Shown here: positions 5,462 through 5,910 of the stretch, piece by piece
Numbering within the stretch: position 1 is the first letter of the stretch
Layout of the letters: every line of letters begins with the position of its first letter
Translations under genes and position numbers: made by a program
Notes under the pieces: generated by a model
Told to the model about the DNA's origin: nothing
Seen by the model: only the letters and a program-made list of their open reading frames with translations
Database searches by the model: none
Source: an uncultured Ruminococcus sp.
GTDB lineage: Bacteria > Bacillota > Clostridia > Oscillospirales > Ruminococcaceae
Assembly (NCBI GenBank): GCA_900554975.1
Contig: USJI01000079.1
Location: 1-5,910, forward strand
Reading direction: 5' to 3'
Length of the DNA: 5,910 nt

Positions 5462-5554
5462 CCCGCCAGCGGAACAAAAAAGCATTCGACTGTATATCTT
5501 CAAAGACCTAACGACATACAGCGAATGCTTTCGCATTTTCTACCCGGTGGCAGA
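5462..5554 (-). promoter_or_regulatory. Structured pnuC leader: candidate attenuator or riboswitch
   Basis: On the - strand the 5' UTR holds three competing or nested structures. (1) A terminator stem at 5476-5531. (2) AATGC-GAAA-GCATT (5524-5537), a GNRA-tetraloop hairpin that uses the same GCATT as the 5' arm of the terminator, so the two cannot coexist. (3) A long-range helix joining TCTGCCACCGG (5544-5554) with CCGCTGGCGGG (5462-5472), 11 positions with one C-C mismatch and two wobbles, which encloses the hairpins and ends just before the ribosome site. Mutually exclusive hairpins ahead of a transporter gene are the pattern of a transcription attenuator. I do not recognise a known aptamer. 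NAD+-II (pnuC motif) RNAs occur upstream of pnuC in other Firmicutes, but I could not match them here. Confidence 0.6.
5476..5531 (-). terminator. Leader terminator upstream of pnuC
   Basis: Read on the - strand, AAAGCATTCG (5522-5531) plus CTGTAT (5516-5521 on the other strand) pair with ATACAG (5490-5495) and CGAATGCTTT (5479-5488), a 16-bp stem with one bulged T, capped by a 20-nt loop that itself contains GTCT-TTGA-AGAT. Six T follow (5476-5481). It lies about 28 nt before the pnuC start and inside the transcript, so it would stop most transcription unless prevented. Confidence 0.8.
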
Positions 5555-5577
5555 TATATTCAACTTAAACTGGATAT

Positions 5578-5607
5578 AGTATATCATAATCCGTCACAAA
5601 ATTGCAA
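5578..5607 (-). promoter_or_regulatory. Promoter of pnuC
   Basis: On the - strand TATACT (5578-5583) is preceded by TGA, an extended -10 (TGn), and by TTGCAA (5602-5607) 18 nt upstream as a weak -35. The start would be near 5571, giving a leader of about 120 nt that includes the terminator structures. Confidence 0.65.
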
Positions 5608-5653
5608 TACACGTCTGCAACGAAAAATGTTTATACAACTACAGATATTTTGT

Positions 5654-5899
5654 TTATTTATTACAGTTTTTCTTTTTCCTTTTCCTTCTGATTCTGCTTT
5701 GGAGAAGCATTGCTCCTGCTCCCATAACGGCTATGCCCATACCGATAAGAACTGTACTCTTTTTAAGTTTTTTTGCAGGTTTCTTTTCAATGGTATCATT
5801 TATAACTGCACTGATTTTTTCCTTATCAATAATATGCGGAGCAAGGACTGTTTCCGCATAATTGAATTCAAGATTTCCTGAAAGAACAATAAGTTTCAT
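5654..5899 (-). CDS. Unrecognised protein with single C-terminal membrane helix, possibly incomplete at its start
   Basis: From ATG 5897-5899 the frame gives 81 residues ending at TAA 5654-5656. The first 45 residues are polar and mixed alpha/beta in look (MKLIVLSGNLEF, then VLAPHIIDKEKI). A lysine-rich linker KKPAKKLKKS leads into one membrane helix (about 49-67, VLIGMGIAVMGAGAMLL), and the protein ends with a very basic tail (RIRRKRKKKNCNK). Such an end suggests a tail-anchored protein with a cytosolic N-part, or a stop-transfer anchor. No ribosome site is visible in the 11 bases before the ATG, and the frame stays open to the window edge, so the true start may lie outside. I recognise no family. 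No clear terminator separates it from the pnuC promoter. Confidence 0.55.
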   Translation of the reverse strand: MKLIVLSGNLEFNYAETVLAPHIIDKEKISAVINDTIEKKPAKKLKKSTVLIGMGIAVMGAGAMLLQSRIRRKRKKKNCNK

Positions 5900-5910
5900 A
5901 TGGTGCGTTC

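Noticed and set aside
5348..5536. A 62-codon - strand frame starting in the pnuC leader (MRKHSLYVV...) that could be a leader peptide.
   Set aside because: It runs straight through the terminator hairpin and overlaps the start of pnuC in another frame, has no good ribosome site, and shows no run of regulatory codons.
5476..5537. The long inverted repeat before pnuC as a transposable or integration element.
   Set aside because: It has no flanking target duplication or transposase, and its T run and position in the leader are better explained as a transcription terminator.
5525..5881. A 118-codon + strand frame opposite the 81-residue protein.
   Set aside because: It is an antisense shadow rich in Cys and Phe, with no ribosome site; the - strand frame has the more protein-like composition.

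Overview
The window looks like chromosomal DNA from an AT-rich Firmicute, most likely a Clostridia/Ruminococcaceae-type gut anaerobe. The basis is strong AGGAGG-type ribosome sites, consensus TTGACA/TATAAT promoters with 17-18 nt spacers, U-tract intrinsic terminators, TTG starts, and the gene families present. Genus-level placement (Ruminococcus-like) is a guess from protein style only.

Left edge (+ strand): the last codons of queC followed by queF. These are the final part of a preQ1/queuosine operon, closed by a hairpin terminator that works on both strands. From about 650 to 4500 nearly everything is on the - strand and concerns heavy-metal export. In transcription order (right to left) there is a small HMA-domain metal chaperone (4179-4442), an 83-residue one-helix membrane protein (3800-4051) two bases upstream of a P-type metal ATPase (1728-3797), a CsoR-type metal-sensing repressor (1313-1588), and a wrecked second metal ATPase (650-1193). 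The wreck keeps its consensus promoter and two CsoR-like operators but has lost its whole catalytic core through an internal deletion with a frameshift.

Right part: a 58-residue ORF on the + strand (4574-4750), rich in inverted repeats, overlaps tail-to-tail with pnuC (4738-5448, - strand), a nicotinamide riboside/NMN-type transporter. The pnuC transcript has a leader of about 120 nt with a strong terminator hairpin, a competing GNRA-loop hairpin and a long-range helix, which looks like an attenuator or riboswitch. At the right edge is the end of an unrecognised protein with one membrane helix and a very basic C-terminus (5654-5899, - strand).

How they may work together: the HMA chaperone would deliver a soft metal ion to the intact ATPase, while the small membrane protein acts as partner or scaffold, as in the mycobacterial PacL/CtpC arrangement. 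The CsoR originally controlled the now-deleted ATPase and may be an orphan or act elsewhere. The most interesting items are the PacL-like/ATPase pair with its unusual motifs, the pnuC leader, the decayed CsoR target with an intact operator, and the small structured ORF.
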